From Streptococcus halotolerans (GTDB lineage: Bacteria; Bacillota; Bacilli; Lactobacillales; Streptococcaceae), in assembly GCF_001598035.1 (NCBI RefSeq), contig NZ_CP014835.1, positions 558,001 through 622,000 on the forward strand: a DNA stretch of 64,000 bases, read 5' to 3'. Within the stretch, counting starts at the first letter, position 1, and each line of letters begins with the position of its first letter. Made by a program: the position numbers and the translations under genes. Of the stretch, positions 16,426 through 26,140 are shown piece after piece. The notes below the pieces were generated by a model. The model did no database searches, was not told the origin of the DNA, and saw only the letters and a program-made list of their open reading frames with translations.

Positions 16426-18390
16426 CTACCTTTCAATTAAGTGATAATAAGTTCGTCCTGTCAATCGATAAATGAGATAGTAAATGATGATAATTGCCAG
16501 AATAACTCCTCCGGAAATTTGATAAATAAGGAGATCATTGACAACACCAAAGAGTAAGAGCATTTGCTTGAGCATGATCATGGCTACAAGAAAATGACAG
16601 ATTGCCATGATTAAAGGCATAAAGAAGACCATAAGTGTTTGAGAACCAATGATTTTTTTGACCTGTGTCTTGGACATCCCCACTTCTTGTAAGATATGGT
16701 AAGATTTTTGATCTTCGACACCTTCTGAATAGCGTTTATAGTAGATAATCAAAGCTGCTGCTAAAAGAAAAGCTGTTCCTAGCAATAGACCGGTGAAGAG
16801 AAAACCGCCGGTAAGGGCATAGACTTCATTTTTAAAATGACCTTCTCGTGTTAACTCAACAACTGCTTTTTCCCCCTTGTCATTAGTCCAGATACCTTTT
16901 TTATTAGTTAACCTTTGATAGTCTTTTGCTGTTAAATCCGCAAATATCTTATAAGTTTCATGGAAGCCCAAACCATCGGTGTTTTCAAACTGCTTTTTGA
17001 TAGCTGACAGCTCACTTCGACCACTAACAACCAAGACGCCAGGATTATAGGTATTAACAACATCAGGCACCTTAACAGACTTAAAGTTTTTAATATTGTC
17101 ATAACGTTTACCAAACATTGTGAGTTTTTCCAATTGGCTATCGCCTTTTTGTTTGAAAAAAGCAGTCTGATTGGCTTTTAATTTGGGTAAGTCGTTACCA
17201 AGTTTTCTAAACTCATTCTGTTCGATGAGGTAAACAAATCCTAACTGACTTAATTTTGGTTGATCCAAAGTCTTTTGATTAATGGTTATTTCCTTATCAC
17301 GCGACATTGGAATAGAAATCAGGGCCGTCTGATAAGCCACAAGAGTTTTATCGTTTTTATGTAATTCTGGAATAATGGTTTTCTTAGCAAATTCTTCAAA
17401 ACTCATTTTTCCTTCAACTTGATGAATCTGTAACTCAGTATTTTTTGGAAAGAGTTGATTAACCATCGTTTCGGTATTTCCAAAGATCGATGACGTCGTC
17501 GCAATCGTAACGAAACTCATGACCGCTAAAATGGTGATATTAGCTAGTCCTACAGCATTCTGCTTCATCCGAAATAGCATTTGAGAAACTGTGATGAAAT
17601 GCTCCGTTTGATAGTAATATGCCTTATTTTGACGTCTTCGTTTCAAGTACCAGGTCGTAAAGGCTACATAGAATAAATAAGTTCCTAGAATAACCAAAAC
17701 GACTGCAATCAAAAAACGATAAAGCAAGGCTAAGGCTGCAATCTTAGTCGATGTAAAAGATAAAGCGTAACCAATTCCCAGTAAAACCACAGAGAGGATA
17801 GCCATAACAACATTTCCTTTAGGTTCTTGTTCTGCTTTGGCTGATGTTCTAAATAAATCTAGCGGTGATGATTTACGGATAGCAAGTAAGTTAATTATCA
17901 ATAATAGTATAAAAATACCAGAAAAGATAGCACTAGCTAAGAGGAATGATATTGGAGTAAAGGTCAATAGCAATTTATCATAATGAATGAGATTGACAAA
18001 AATAAGATAAAGTAGGTTTGAAAAGATTGCTGAAAGACTGCTTCCGAGAAAAATTAGCCCTAAAAATATGATTAGTATTTCAATACTTGATATCAAGGAT
18101 ACTTTTTTCTTACTCATCCCCAGTACATTATAAAGTCCAAACTCTTTACTACGTTGTTTTAAAACAAAACGATAACTATAAATAACCAAAATAGTTGATA
18201 GTAACGTTAAGACACCCACTCCAAATCCTAAAATCATTTTCCCATACGACATGTCATCAGAAATTGGGCTAAAAAGTATCAACAAGGTTGAACATAGAGT
18301 AACATAGAGAACTGTACTGGTAAGCAGAAAGGGGCCATAGATGTTTTTGGTTTTTAGCAAATTATTCCAAGCCATTTTAAGATAAAACAT
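16426..18390 (-). CDS. nsrP: BceB/NsrP-like ABC transporter permease
   Basis: The 654-residue protein has the BceB layout: one N-terminal helix, three more, then further pairs to ten helices, and one large external domain of about 200 residues (roughly 310-520) before the last three helices. Such permeases remove lantibiotics or bacitracin-type peptides from their membrane target and signal to the kinase. I chose ATG 18390 with GGAGG 8 bases ahead; two earlier in-frame codons (GTG 18399, ATG 18396) touch that site. It overlaps the ATPase gene by 14 bases. Confidence 0.88.
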   Translation of the reverse strand: MFYLKMAWNNLLKTKNIYGPFLLTSTVLYVTLCSTLLILFSPISDDMSYGKMILGFGVGVLTLLSTILVIYSYRFVLKQRSKEFGLYNVLGMSKKKVSLISSIEILIIFLGLIFLGSSLSAIFSNLLYLIFVNLIHYDKLLLTFTPISFLLASAIFSGIFILLLIINLLAIRKSSPLDLFRTSAKAEQEPKGNVVMAILSVVLLGIGYALSFTSTKIAALALLYRFLIAVVLVILGTYLFYVAFTTWYLKRRRQNKAYYYQTEHFITVSQMLFRMKQNAVGLANITILAVMSFVTIATTSSIFGNTETMVNQLFPKNTELQIHQVEGKMSFEEFAKKTIIPELHKNDKTLVAYQTALISIPMSRDKEITINQKTLDQPKLSQLGFVYLIEQNEFRKLGNDLPKLKANQTAFFKQKGDSQLEKLTMFGKRYDNIKNFKSVKVPDVVNTYNPGVLVVSGRSELSAIKKQFENTDGLGFHETYKIFADLTAKDYQRLTNKKGIWTNDKGEKAVVELTREGHFKNEVYALTGGFLFTGLLLGTAFLLAAALIIYYKRYSEGVEDQKSYHILQEVGMSKTQVKKIIGSQTLMVFFMPLIMAICHFLVAMIMLKQMLLLFGVVNDLLIYQISGGVILAIIIIYYLIYRLTGRTYYHLIER

Positions 18391-19144
18391 GCTCATCACC
18401 TCCTAAAAGGGCAGTCATAGCTAATGAAATATCCTTACTAAAGGTTTGAGGATTCTTATTTCCCCTGTAAAGTTGGTGGAAAATCCGACCATCTTTAATG
18501 AAAAGAACTCTCTTAGCATGACTAGCAGCCATAGCCGAATGGGTTACCATTAAAATTGTTTGACCAAATGCATTGATTTCTTCAAAGAGTGATAATAGGT
18601 CTTCTGAATTTCGAAAATCAAGCGCAGCAGTCGGTTCATCAGCCAAGAGAAGATCAGGTTGATTAATCAAACTTCTAGCTACTGCTACTCTTTGCTTTTG
18701 CCCACCAGAAATTTCCATAGGTCGTTTGTCTAACAGGTCTTTAATGTGTAGCTGTTCCGCTAGGGGAAGAAGGGCTTTTTCCATTTTCGAATAGGGTTTT
18801 CGGTCTAGAACTAGCGGCAAAAAGATATTATCTTTAACTGTTAAGGTATCTAAAAGATTAAATTCTTGAAAGACAAAACCTAAGTGCTTGAGTCGGAAAT
18901 CAGCTAATTGATTTTCTTTGATTTTGGTAATATCTTGCCCTTTCAAGTGGACAGAGCCAGAACTTGGTTTTTCCAAAGTGGCTAAGATATTCAAAAGTGT
19001 CGTTTTCCCTGAGCCAGATTCTCCCATAATAGCGATAAATTCGCCCTCATTGACCTTGAAGTCAATATCTTGTAGAGCGCGCGTTTCTGTTTTGGCAAAA
19101 CGTGTGCGAAAAACTTTTTTTAGATGATTAATTTCTAGTAGCAT
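18377..19144 (-). CDS. nsrF: BceA/NsrF-like ABC transporter ATPase
   Basis: This 255-residue ATPase partners the large permease encoded next. It shows Walker A GESGSGKTT near residue 40, signature ISGGQKQRVAVARSL, Walker B LLLADEP and the switch VTHS (a serine follows where Asp is common). The core LNILATLEKPSSG and FVFQEFNLLDTLT segments are typical of the BceA group. It lies 27 bases after the protease gene. Confidence 0.9.
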   Translation of the reverse strand: MLLEINHLKKVFRTRFAKTETRALQDIDFKVNEGEFIAIMGESGSGKTTLLNILATLEKPSSGSVHLKGQDITKIKENQLADFRLKHLGFVFQEFNLLDTLTVKDNIFLPLVLDRKPYSKMEKALLPLAEQLHIKDLLDKRPMEISGGQKQRVAVARSLINQPDLLLADEPTAALDFRNSEDLLSLFEEINAFGQTILMVTHSAMAASHAKRVLFIKDGRIFHQLYRGNKNPQTFSKDISLAMTALLGGDEHVLS

Positions 19145-19171
19145 TTGTTATACTCCTTTTTCTATTATAGC

Positions 19172-20125
19172 TTAATTCATTTTCGATTTTAGCCAATTTT
19201 TTGATTCTCTAATTGGATTTTCAGACCAGGTATCTGGTTGTAGCGGATCATTTTCATAACGTTTTCCTTGCCGGTCCATTAAGATTGACGTTGTTAGGTT
19301 AACTTGTGTACCGTCATAAAGCCAAAAAACCATATTTCCTGTCGTATAACCTGCTGAATGTTGTCCGAAATAATGGACATTTTCCAATCCTTTAAAAGAG
19401 AGTCCGACGACCTCACCAGAAGAAGCCGTTCGGTTGTTCATAATGATAGCAACAGGGACCTTCTTTTTATGAATTGGATCCGTTAGCGCAATGGTTTCTT
19501 GATTATCAATTCTATTATTAGTCAAATCAAAGGCCGTTCGTTGATTATATTTATTAATTAACGAAAATAATCTACCATTTGGTAAGATGGAGGATAAACC
19601 GATAAGCATCGGTGCCATATTTCCTCCTGTATTATCTGATAAATCTAGAATGACGCCTTGATATTCTTTCTGTGATAAGAAATGGTTCAAGGCATCAGCG
19701 TATTTTTTCGATTGCTTTTTATCAACCGAAGTAAACGGCGGTAGTTTAATATAGATAATGCCATTATCAAGCCGTTTAATGTTAGGCGTAGACTGTTTTA
19801 CTGCACGACTAGAAGTCTCTTTTTGAATAAATTGAGAATGTTTACCTCCTGCTAACTTTAAAACAGGAGTCAGTACATCTCTTGCTTGTCCATAAGAACT
19901 GACTTTCTTTAGTTTTTTTTGAGCTTTAATCTTATTTTCTTCCCAAGTTTCACCACTTGCATAAAGACCAAGGTCATCCATTTTTTTCAGAGCTATTTTG
20001 CCATACCTTTCAGGACTGGGTGGTATAAGATAAAGGTTAAAGTTAGGTCCATAAATATAAATAATAATACATAGTCCGATTAATAATGGAATGATGGACA
20101 CTGCTCCTATCATTATCTTTTTCAT
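19172..20125 (-). CDS. nsr: Nisin resistance protein-like S41 protease (NSR)
   Basis: The 317-residue membrane-anchored protease has one N-terminal helix (MIGAVSIIPLLIGLCIIIY) and an external S41 domain. The serine nucleophile lies in RTASSGEV, matching the TASSAEM motif of NSR from S. agalactiae and Lactococcus, and a histidine lies in AGGKHSQF at the place of its partner His. NSR clips the C-terminal tail from nisin. The neighbours are exactly the nsrFP and nsrRK order of the S. agalactiae operon. I use ATG 20125 with GAGAGGA ahead; upstream codons are not supported. Nisin itself as substrate is inferred from this context. Confidence 0.85.
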   Translation of the reverse strand: MKKIMIGAVSIIPLLIGLCIIIYIYGPNFNLYLIPPSPERYGKIALKKMDDLGLYASGETWEENKIKAQKKLKKVSSYGQARDVLTPVLKLAGGKHSQFIQKETSSRAVKQSTPNIKRLDNGIIYIKLPPFTSVDKKQSKKYADALNHFLSQKEYQGVILDLSDNTGGNMAPMLIGLSSILPNGRLFSLINKYNQRTAFDLTNNRIDNQETIALTDPIHKKKVPVAIIMNNRTASSGEVVGLSFKGLENVHYFGQHSAGYTTGNMVFWLYDGTQVNLTTSILMDRQGKRYENDPLQPDTWSENPIRESKNWLKSKMN

Positions 20126-20168
20126 AGGTTTTCCTCTCTTTCTGATATCAAGTTTACCACTTCTACTT

Positions 20169-20174
20169 AGTATA
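20169..20174 (-). promoter_or_regulatory. -10 box of the nsr operon promoter
   Basis: TATACT on the - strand. The -35 position (20192-20197) is poor, as expected for an activator-dependent promoter, and the operator lies just upstream of it. Confidence 0.5.
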
Positions 20175-20198
20175 CTCACTTACATTTTTAACTTACTA

Positions 20199-20216
20199 CC
20201 TTACAATTTTGTAAGG
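20199..20216. promoter_or_regulatory. BceR/NsrR-type operator CCTTACAATTTTGTAAGG
   Basis: A perfect 18-bp palindrome containing TTACA-N4-TGTAA, the known BceR-type pattern. Its place directly upstream of the -35 region fits activation by the NsrR-like regulator of the same operon. Confidence 0.75.
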
Positions 20217-20243
20217 CTGGAGGGATAGGTTTTCACCAGTTTT

Positions 20244-20252
20244 TGGTATAAT
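20244..20252 (+). promoter_or_regulatory. Extended -10 promoter of the PASTA gene
   Basis: TGGTATAAT (TATAAT at 20247-20252) without a clear -35. Confidence 0.5.
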
Positions 20253-20288
20253 AAAGTATATTAAAATTAGACCTCTAGGAGCATGAAT

Positions 20289-20780
20289 ATGTCAAAAAGA
20301 AAACTAAAAATACCCAGAAAATTAGGTTCAGTTGGTCGTTTATTTTCCATTATTCCTGACACAACTGCGATCATCAACAAAACCATTGAAAATGGACGTC
20401 CAATTATTGAAAAGCATATGGACCAACGTCACCAACGTCAAATGGCTTTAGTTAAGATTGATAACGTGGTTCATTTAACTCTCGATGAAGCAAGCCAACA
20501 CTTGAAAAATCAAGGATTTGTAGTTTCTAGTATTCCAGCTAGACCTGCTAAAAAATATGCAAAGGCGCGTGAATACGAAGTTGTACAAATGTCTCCAAAA
20601 TCTGGCAAGCAACCCAAAGGTTACCTGGTTAAACTCTACTACGTTGATTTAGATATTATCAATGCTAGTCAGGAACTAATCGATGAGGAAACACGACGAA
20701 CTGTTGAGCGAAATCAAGCAATCTCTGATACATTTGAAAACGTCAAAAATGTGATACCTTTTAATCGTAAAAAAGATTAG
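20289..20780 (+). CDS. Single PASTA-domain cytoplasmic protein
   Basis: The product (163 residues from ATG 20289, AGGAG 7 bases ahead) is basic and has no signal peptide or membrane segment. One PASTA-like unit is seen at about residues 60-120: LTLDEASQHLKNQGFVVSSI then PKSGKQPKGYLVKLYYV. PASTA domains usually bind peptidoglycan outside the cell, but here the protein appears cytoplasmic, so the domain may have another role. It is one of the few + strand genes right of dif and stands alone between two terminators. Homologues are hypothetical proteins in other streptococci; no function is known to me. Confidence 0.72.
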   Translation: MSKRKLKIPRKLGSVGRLFSIIPDTTAIINKTIENGRPIIEKHMDQRHQRQMALVKIDNVVHLTLDEASQHLKNQGFVVSSIPARPAKKYAKAREYEVVQMSPKSGKQPKGYLVKLYYVDLDIINASQELIDEETRRTVERNQAISDTFENVKNVIPFNRKKD

Positions 20781-20787
20781 CATATAA

Positions 20788-20826
20788 GAAAAAGGTGATG
20801 AATCCACTTGGTTCATCACCTTTTTT
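20788..20826. terminator. Terminator of the PASTA gene
   Basis: AAAAAGGTGATGAA pairs with TTCATCACCTTTTT around a 9-base loop, with A and T runs on both sides. Confidence 0.85.
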
Positions 20827-20840
20827 GTTTATGTGACTTT

Positions 20841-20879
20841 AAACCCCGGTTCAAACCACCCGTTAGACGGGTGGTCATG
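20841..20879. repeat. GC-rich hairpin resembling an IS200/IS605 end
   Basis: ACCACCCGT (20855-20863) and ACGGGTGGT (20867-20875) form a perfect 9-bp stem with TAG loop, preceded by AAACCCCGGTTCAA. This layout resembles the terminal hairpins of IS200/IS605 elements. No transposase is present. It lies just after the metQ stop but has no T-run, so it is a poor terminator. Confidence 0.45.
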
Positions 20880-20882
20880 ACT

Positions 20883-21734
20883 TTACCACACTGGTTCATC
20901 AAGACCTTCTGAACTTTCTTTGATAATTTTCTTCACTTCATCAGTCTGATACGCGTCTAAAACCGCTTGAATAGCATCAGCGTTTTGAGCTTTTTTCCAG
21001 TCTTTCTTAGCTGCAATTAGATTATACCATTGTTTAGCATTATCCCCCTTAGGTTCAATGAAAATAGCTTTACTAGGGTCAATACCAGCTTCTACAACAA
21101 AGTCATTGTTGATTACGGCTGCATCTGCGGACTGTAATTGACGCGCTGTTTGCGCTGCATCAACCTCTACAATGTCTAAATTCTTGTCATTTTTAGTCAC
21201 ATCGTCCAGCGTCGCAAAAGTGTCTCCTGAAACACCTAATGTAATTAAGCCAGCTGATTGTAAGAGGTAAAGAGCGCGGCTTTCGTTGACAGTGTCGTTA
21301 GGTATAACGATTGTCCCTTTATTGGGGATATCTTTAACATCAGTGTATTTATTCTTACCTCCTTCTGTTCCAGAATAAAGGCGAAAAGCGGTGATATAGG
21401 TTTCAGCAATACCTACAAGGTCTGTCTTATGCTTCTTATTCCACTCATTTAAGAAATTATAATGTTGGAAGGCATTAATGTCAATTTCACCATTTTCAAG
21501 CGCTTTATTAGGTTGGGAGTAATCCGTAAATTCAGTGTATTTGACCGTTACATGCTTATCTTTAAGTAATTCTTCAACCTTATTCCAACGAGCTTCTTCA
21601 GAATCACTTTTTGCCATTGTTCCTACTTTTACTACAACATTATCATCAGCAGCTTTTGAACCACAACCTGTCAGAAGGACGACTGAAGCTAGTGCTATTG
21701 TTCCAATGCTTAACCATTTTTTCAATGTCATCAT
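20883..21734 (-). CDS. metQ: MetQ/NlpA-family methionine-binding lipoprotein
   Basis: This 283-residue lipoprotein should bind methionine (or a relative) for an ABC importer. A signal peptide ends in VVLLTGCGS with the lipidated Cys at about residue 24. The NlpA family marks are VGTMAKSDSE near the start, the FQHYNFLNEWNKKH segment, GTIVIPNDTVNESRALYLL and NDFVVEAGIDPSKAIF. The ATPase and permease are not adjacent, so they must be encoded elsewhere. A MET-box palindrome about 80 bases upstream predicts control by MtaR/MetR, which supports the methionine role. GGAG lies 5-8 bases before two possible ATG starts. Confidence 0.9.
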   Translation of the reverse strand: MMTLKKWLSIGTIALASVVLLTGCGSKAADDNVVVKVGTMAKSDSEEARWNKVEELLKDKHVTVKYTEFTDYSQPNKALENGEIDINAFQHYNFLNEWNKKHKTDLVGIAETYITAFRLYSGTEGGKNKYTDVKDIPNKGTIVIPNDTVNESRALYLLQSAGLITLGVSGDTFATLDDVTKNDKNLDIVEVDAAQTARQLQSADAAVINNDFVVEAGIDPSKAIFIEPKGDNAKQWYNLIAAKKDWKKAQNADAIQAVLDAYQTDEVKKIIKESSEGLDEPVW

Positions 21735-21814
21735 CTCATCTCCTCTAAATTTAAGATATATCTAGTCTAACATGAGAAATGATTTCTGAAAAATTCTTAA
21801 TATTTAAGCAAATA

Positions 21815-21831
21815 TATAGTTAATAACTATA
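21815..21831. promoter_or_regulatory. MET-box TATAGTTAATAACTATA upstream of metQ
   Basis: A perfect odd-length palindrome that matches the streptococcal MET-box TATAGTTTnAAACTATA at 15 of 17 positions. It is the binding site type of the LysR regulator MtaR/MetR. Confidence 0.78.
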
Positions 21832-21889
21832 TCAATGACCTTTTTATCTATTTAAAACCATTAGCTCTCTATGGTTTTTTCAAAGAATC

Positions 21890-23233
21890 TTAAACAGATA
21901 AGAATGCTTCAATATCTGTTAACGCACGTTCAGCAATGGCTTCATAGCGTGCTTTCTTATCGCGGATACGTGGACCATCTAATTCTTTAATGATACCAAA
22001 GTTAACATTCATCGGTTGGAAATGTTTACTTTCTGTATGCGTAATGTAGTATGGTAAGCTGCCGATAGCTGTTGTGCGTGGAAAAATCACTTCTGCTTCT
22101 TCCTTAAAGCGTTTCACTGCATTGATACCAGCTACTAAGCCAGCAGCGGCTGATTCCACATAACCCTCAACACCTGTCATCTGACCAGCGAAGAAAAGGT
22201 CTGGATTATGACGAGATTGGAAAGTTTGATTAAGCAAATTTGGAGAATCCATATAGGAATTGCGATGCATAACCCCGTAACGCACAAAGGTAGCATTTTC
22301 AAGACCTGGAATCATTTGGAAAACACGCTTTTGCTCGCCCCATTTAAGGTGTGTTTGGAAACCAACTATATTATAAAGGCTACCTGCAGCATTATCTTGA
22401 CGCAGCTGAACCACAGCATAAGGCGTCTTAAAGTCCCCATCTCGTGGTCCCTCGTAGTCATCAGGGTATTCCAAACCAACGGGCTTCATCGGTCCATAAA
22501 GCATCGTTTTGATGCCACGTTTAGCCATAACTTCAATGGGCATACAAGCTTCAAAATATTTTTCTTTTTCAAAAGCATTAAGTGGTGCCTCTTCTGCCGT
22601 TGTCAAAGCTTCGTGGAAGGCTAAAAATTCTTCCTTGGTCATGGGACAATTCAGATAAGCAGCTTCACCTTTGTCATAACGTGATTTGAGGTAAACCTTA
22701 CTCATATCAATAGTTGATTTATCAACGATGGGTGCCGCAGCATCATAGAAGTAAAAACCATCACCGCCATTGAGTTTATGAATTTTCTCAGCTAGCATAT
22801 CTGAAGTCAAAGGCCCCGTTGCGATAACAGTAATGGCATCATCAGGAATATCAGTGATTTCTCCTCGAATGACTTCGATAAGAGGATGCGCTTCTAATTC
22901 AGTAGTGACTGCTTGGGAGAAACCATCACGGTCAACCGCCATAGCTCCTCCAGCCGGTACACGGCTAGCTTCGCCCTTACGCATGATGATAGAATCCAAG
23001 CGACGCATTTCTTCCTTGAGAAGCCCTACTGCGTTGGTCAAAGAATCCCCACGAAAGGAATTAGAGCACACTAATTCCGCAAAACCGTCTGTTTTATGTT
23101 GAGGCGTTGGCTTAACACCACGCATTTCATAGAGTTTTACGGGAACGCCACGTTTGGCAATTTGATAGGCTGCTTCTGAACCAGCCAAACCAGCTCCGAT
23201 AACATTGATGTAATTTGCTTTAGATTGAGACAA
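21890..23233 (-). CDS. trmFO: TrmFO, tRNA (uracil-54-C5) methyltransferase, folate/FAD dependent
   Basis: The 447-residue flavoenzyme makes ribothymidine at position 54 of tRNA using methylene-tetrahydrofolate. It begins with the FAD site [20 protein letters not shown]. Other marks are the [10 protein letters not shown] motif near residue 53, with the catalytic-region cysteine, the [10 protein letters not shown] segment and the [17 protein letters not shown] end. Length is standard. It follows topA in the same direction, a common arrangement in streptococci, though here a 770-base gap lies between. Confidence 0.97.
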   Translation of the reverse strand: MSQSKANYINVIGAGLAGSEAAYQIAKRGVPVKLYEMRGVKPTPQHKTDGFAELVCSNSFRGDSLTNAVGLLKEEMRRLDSIIMRKGEASRVPAGGAMAVDRDGFSQAVTTELEAHPLIEVIRGEITDIPDDAITVIATGPLTSDMLAEKIHKLNGGDGFYFYDAAAPIVDKSTIDMSKVYLKSRYDKGEAAYLNCPMTKEEFLAFHEALTTAEEAPLNAFEKEKYFEACMPIEVMAKRGIKTMLYGPMKPVGLEYPDDYEGPRDGDFKTPYAVVQLRQDNAAGSLYNIVGFQTHLKWGEQKRVFQMIPGLENATFVRYGVMHRNSYMDSPNLLNQTFQSRHNPDLFFAGQMTGVEGYVESAAAGLVAGINAVKRFKEEAEVIFPRTTAIGSLPYYITHTESKHFQPMNVNFGIIKELDGPRIRDKKARYEAIAERALTDIEAFLSV

Positions 23234-23529
23234 GAACTAATACCTCTTTGAGAACAATCAAAACATCATTCTCACAAATCTTTCTATATATGATGAAACA
23301 TTATTATATCATAAGTTTTCTATTGTCTAAACTCTTTTGGTAAATACAACTGGCAGGGTTATAAAAACCATTCTACAAATTTCCCTAGAAACTTTTTTAG
23401 GCTAGTAAAAGGGAGCCAATAACGATTGTTAAGCCTAACATTTCTCTGACTGATGCTTTCATAAGAGTTTATCATTGATCCATAAGTGATGAATAGGCTA
23501 AGATCGAAACTACTTAAAGGCTAGACTAA

Positions 23530-23563
23530 AATGTTTTACGTAATATTAATTATGTAAAACATT
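23530..23563. repeat. Palindrome AATGTTTTACGTAA-N6-TTATGTAAAACATT, copy 3
   Basis: 14-bp arms with one mismatch and a 6-base spacer TATTAA, the same design as copies at 14263 and 14744. Confidence 0.75.
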
Positions 23564-23574
23564 CGATGTAGCTA

Positions 23575-23721
23575 CTACCTATCCGCATTCCGTAACAACT
23601 TTTTCAGTTGTATTCTATTCCTTTCTGATAAGTTTTTTTGACAACTTGATTGTTGCAAGATGCTAGTAGTATAGCAAGCAACTTCTATTCCTTTACTCAC
23701 AATAGATTCATAATCATCCAT
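23575..23721 (-). pseudogene. Small reading frame or gene remnant, 48 codons
   Basis: From ATG 23721 the frame encodes 48 residues starting MDDYESIVSKGIEVACYTTS; it stays open without a start to 23754. The residue mix is protein-like, with a mixed acidic start and basic end. The upstream sequence carries related-looking frames broken by stops (FVFSLADDI then a TAA), suggesting the 3' end of a decayed gene. I see no clear ribosome site and no family. Confidence 0.25.
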
Positions 23722-23863
23722 TTCAATCACGGTAATTCTATCTTTTTTTAATAGTTATATATCATCAGCAAGTGAGAACACGAAAAACATTGACTGAAAT
23801 CCCTACTTGAGATGGAACAAAAACTTTATTTTGACCATTTTTATTTATGTTTGAAAACAAATA

Positions 23864-23903
23864 CCCTCTTAGAAACACTGTCATATCAATATTTCTAAGA
23901 GGG
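23864..23903 (-). terminator. Probable topA terminator
   Basis: CCCTCTTAGAAA pairs perfectly with TTTCTAAGAGGG across 16 bases; on the - strand a T-rich tract follows. Confidence 0.55.
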
Positions 23904-24004
23904 ATATTATTTAAAAATGTAAAGGTCAACTCCTCGATATTTTCATGTTCGTGAGCATTTGCCTACTTTCTCAGATATTGATTGAAAGTTAATGGTTTTA
24001 TTTA

Positions 24005-26140
24005 TTATTTAACCACTGCTTCTTTGTAGTCACAGTCATCACTGCTACAGATCACCTGTTTGCCTCCGCCACGAACTTTTTTCTCAACTAAGAAATCACC
24101 CGATTTAGGGCAAGCACGTCCTACCGGCATATCCCAAGAGGTAAACTCACATTCTGGATAACGATCACATCCATAGAAAATACGGTTGCGTTTCGTTTTA
24201 CGCTCAATAACTTGACCTTTTTCACAAACAGGACAAGTCACACCAATCTCTTTTGTAATAGCTTTGGTATTACGACATTCTGGGAAATTGCTACAAGCGT
24301 AGAATTTACCATAACGCCCTAACTTAATCACCATTGGTGAGCCACAGACGTCACAGTCAAATCCAGCAGGCTCATCTTTAATTTGGATTTTTTCCATTTC
24401 GTCTTCGGCCTTAGCTAATTCTTTCTCAAAAGGTTTGTAGAATTGGTCAATGACTTTTTGCCATTGTTCTTTACCGATTTCAACTTCATCCAGACGACCT
24501 TCCATTTCTGCTGTAAAAGCAACGTCAACAATATCTGGGAAAAATTCTACAATCAAAGAATTGACAATTTCACCTAACTCAGTTGGTTCAAAACGCTTGG
24601 CGGCTAATTTGACATAATATCGTTTTTGAATAGTTTCAAGTGTTGGCGCATAGGTTGACGGACGACCAACGCCATTTTCTTCTAGTGTTTTGATTAAGGT
24701 CGCTTCTGAATAACGCGCTGGTGGTTGTGTGAAATGTTGTTCGGGTGTCGTAAGAACTTTCTTAACAGTATCTCCTACTTCCATTTCTGGCAACATTTTG
24801 TTCTTGTCAGAGTCATTATAGACAGCCATATAACCATCAAATTTCACTTGGCTACCATTAGCTGTGAACATCACACCATTTTGAGATAAATTAACTTTCA
24901 CAGTGTCAAATACAGCTGCTGTCATCTGCGAAGCTACAAAACGATTCCAAATCAAAGTATAAAGTTTAAGCTGATCCTTATCAAGGTACTTGGCAATAGC
25001 GTCAGGTGTGTGATGAACAGACGATGGACGAATAGCTTCGTGAGCATCTTGAGCACCAGCGGCATTCTTCACTTTAGCACCGTGCTTAGCATATTGACTA
25101 CCAAAACGTTCCGTAATAAAACCAGCCGCTTCATTTTGGGCTACAGGACTAATACGTGTGGAATCAGTACGCATGTAGGTGATTAACCCTTGGTGTCCTG
25201 CTTTACCTAAGCTAATTCCCTCATAAAGCTGTTGGGCAACCATCATAGTCTTACGAGTACGGAAGTTGATTTTGTTAGCCGCATCTTGTTGCATCGATGA
25301 GGTTGTATAAGGAAGAGGAGCATTACGACGACGGTTCTTTTTCTCAACCTTATCAACATTAAAATCATCACCATTGATACGAGTTAAAACAGCCTGAACA
25401 TCATCTTGGGTTGATAATTTTAGCTTTTTACCATCTAATCCATAAAAAGAAGCCTGGAATTTTTTGGTTCCCTTTTTAAAAGCACCATCAATAGTCCAAT
25501 ATTCTTCTGGTTTAAAGGCTTTAATTTCATTTTCACGATCAATGATGAGCTTCAGTGCGACAGACTGAACACGCCCTGCTGACAACCCTTTTTTAACTTT
25601 TTTCCATAAAATAGGACTAATAGAATACCCCACAATCCGGTCGAGAACACGACGAGCTTGTTGGGAATCAACCAAGTCCATATCGATTTCTCTTGGCTCC
25701 ACAAAAGCATTTTTAACAGCATCTTTGGTAATTTCATTAAAGACAACACGATTTTTAGCTTTTGGATCCAAATTAAGAATATGAGCCAAGTGCCAAGAAA
25801 TAGCTTCTCCTTCTCGGTCCGGGTCACTTGCCAAAAAGACTTCTTTAGCGTTTTTAGCTTCTTTTTTTAGTGAATTAATCAGAGGTCCTTTACCGCGGAT
25901 GTTGATATATTCGGGTTCATAATTATTATCAAAATCAATGGACATACTGGACTTTTTAAGATCACGAATATGACCAACAGATGCCACAACCTTGTAATTG
26001 CGACCCAGATATTTCTCAATAGTCTTCGCCTTAGCAGGCGATTCCACAATGACTAAATTTTTCTTTGGATTTGATTTCTTTTTACTAGTTTTTTTAGTAC
26101 TAGTTTTCTTTTTTGTTTTTGTTGCCGTAGCAGTTGCCAT
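24005..26140 (-). CDS. topA: DNA topoisomerase I
   Basis: The 711-residue enzyme relaxes negative supercoils by cutting one strand. After a lysine/threonine-rich start (about residues 1-25) comes the Toprim domain ([18 protein letters not shown], then [14 protein letters not shown] with the metal-binding acids). The nucleophile is Tyr322 in [14 protein letters not shown]. Three zinc-ribbon-like units lie at the C-terminus with CDVCG, CSNFPEC, CPVC, CDRYPEC and a final degenerate CSSDDC. I use ATG 26140 with AGGAAG ahead rather than a GTG 6 bases upstream. It follows dprA, as is usual in streptococci. Confidence 0.97.
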   Translation of the reverse strand: MATATATKTKKKTSTKKTSKKKSNPKKNLVIVESPAKAKTIEKYLGRNYKVVASVGHIRDLKKSSMSIDFDNNYEPEYINIRGKGPLINSLKKEAKNAKEVFLASDPDREGEAISWHLAHILNLDPKAKNRVVFNEITKDAVKNAFVEPREIDMDLVDSQQARRVLDRIVGYSISPILWKKVKKGLSAGRVQSVALKLIIDRENEIKAFKPEEYWTIDGAFKKGTKKFQASFYGLDGKKLKLSTQDDVQAVLTRINGDDFNVDKVEKKNRRRNAPLPYTTSSMQQDAANKINFRTRKTMMVAQQLYEGISLGKAGHQGLITYMRTDSTRISPVAQNEAAGFITERFGSQYAKHGAKVKNAAGAQDAHEAIRPSSVHHTPDAIAKYLDKDQLKLYTLIWNRFVASQMTAAVFDTVKVNLSQNGVMFTANGSQVKFDGYMAVYNDSDKNKMLPEMEVGDTVKKVLTTPEQHFTQPPARYSEATLIKTLEENGVGRPSTYAPTLETIQKRYYVKLAAKRFEPTELGEIVNSLIVEFFPDIVDVAFTAEMEGRLDEVEIGKEQWQKVIDQFYKPFEKELAKAEDEMEKIQIKDEPAGFDCDVCGSPMVIKLGRYGKFYACSNFPECRNTKAITKEIGVTCPVCEKGQVIERKTKRNRIFYGCDRYPECEFTSWDMPVGRACPKSGDFLVEKKVRGGGKQVICSSDDCDYKEAVVK

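Larger units (their letters stand above)
23234..24004. other. Long gap between topA and trmFO with a repeat palindrome and a small frame
   Basis: No full gene is visible. It holds copy 3 of the TTTACGTAA-type palindrome (23530-23563), a probable topA terminator (23864-23903) and a 59-codon frame on the - strand (23575-23754). In close relatives this gap is usually shorter, so decayed DNA is likely. Confidence 0.5.
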
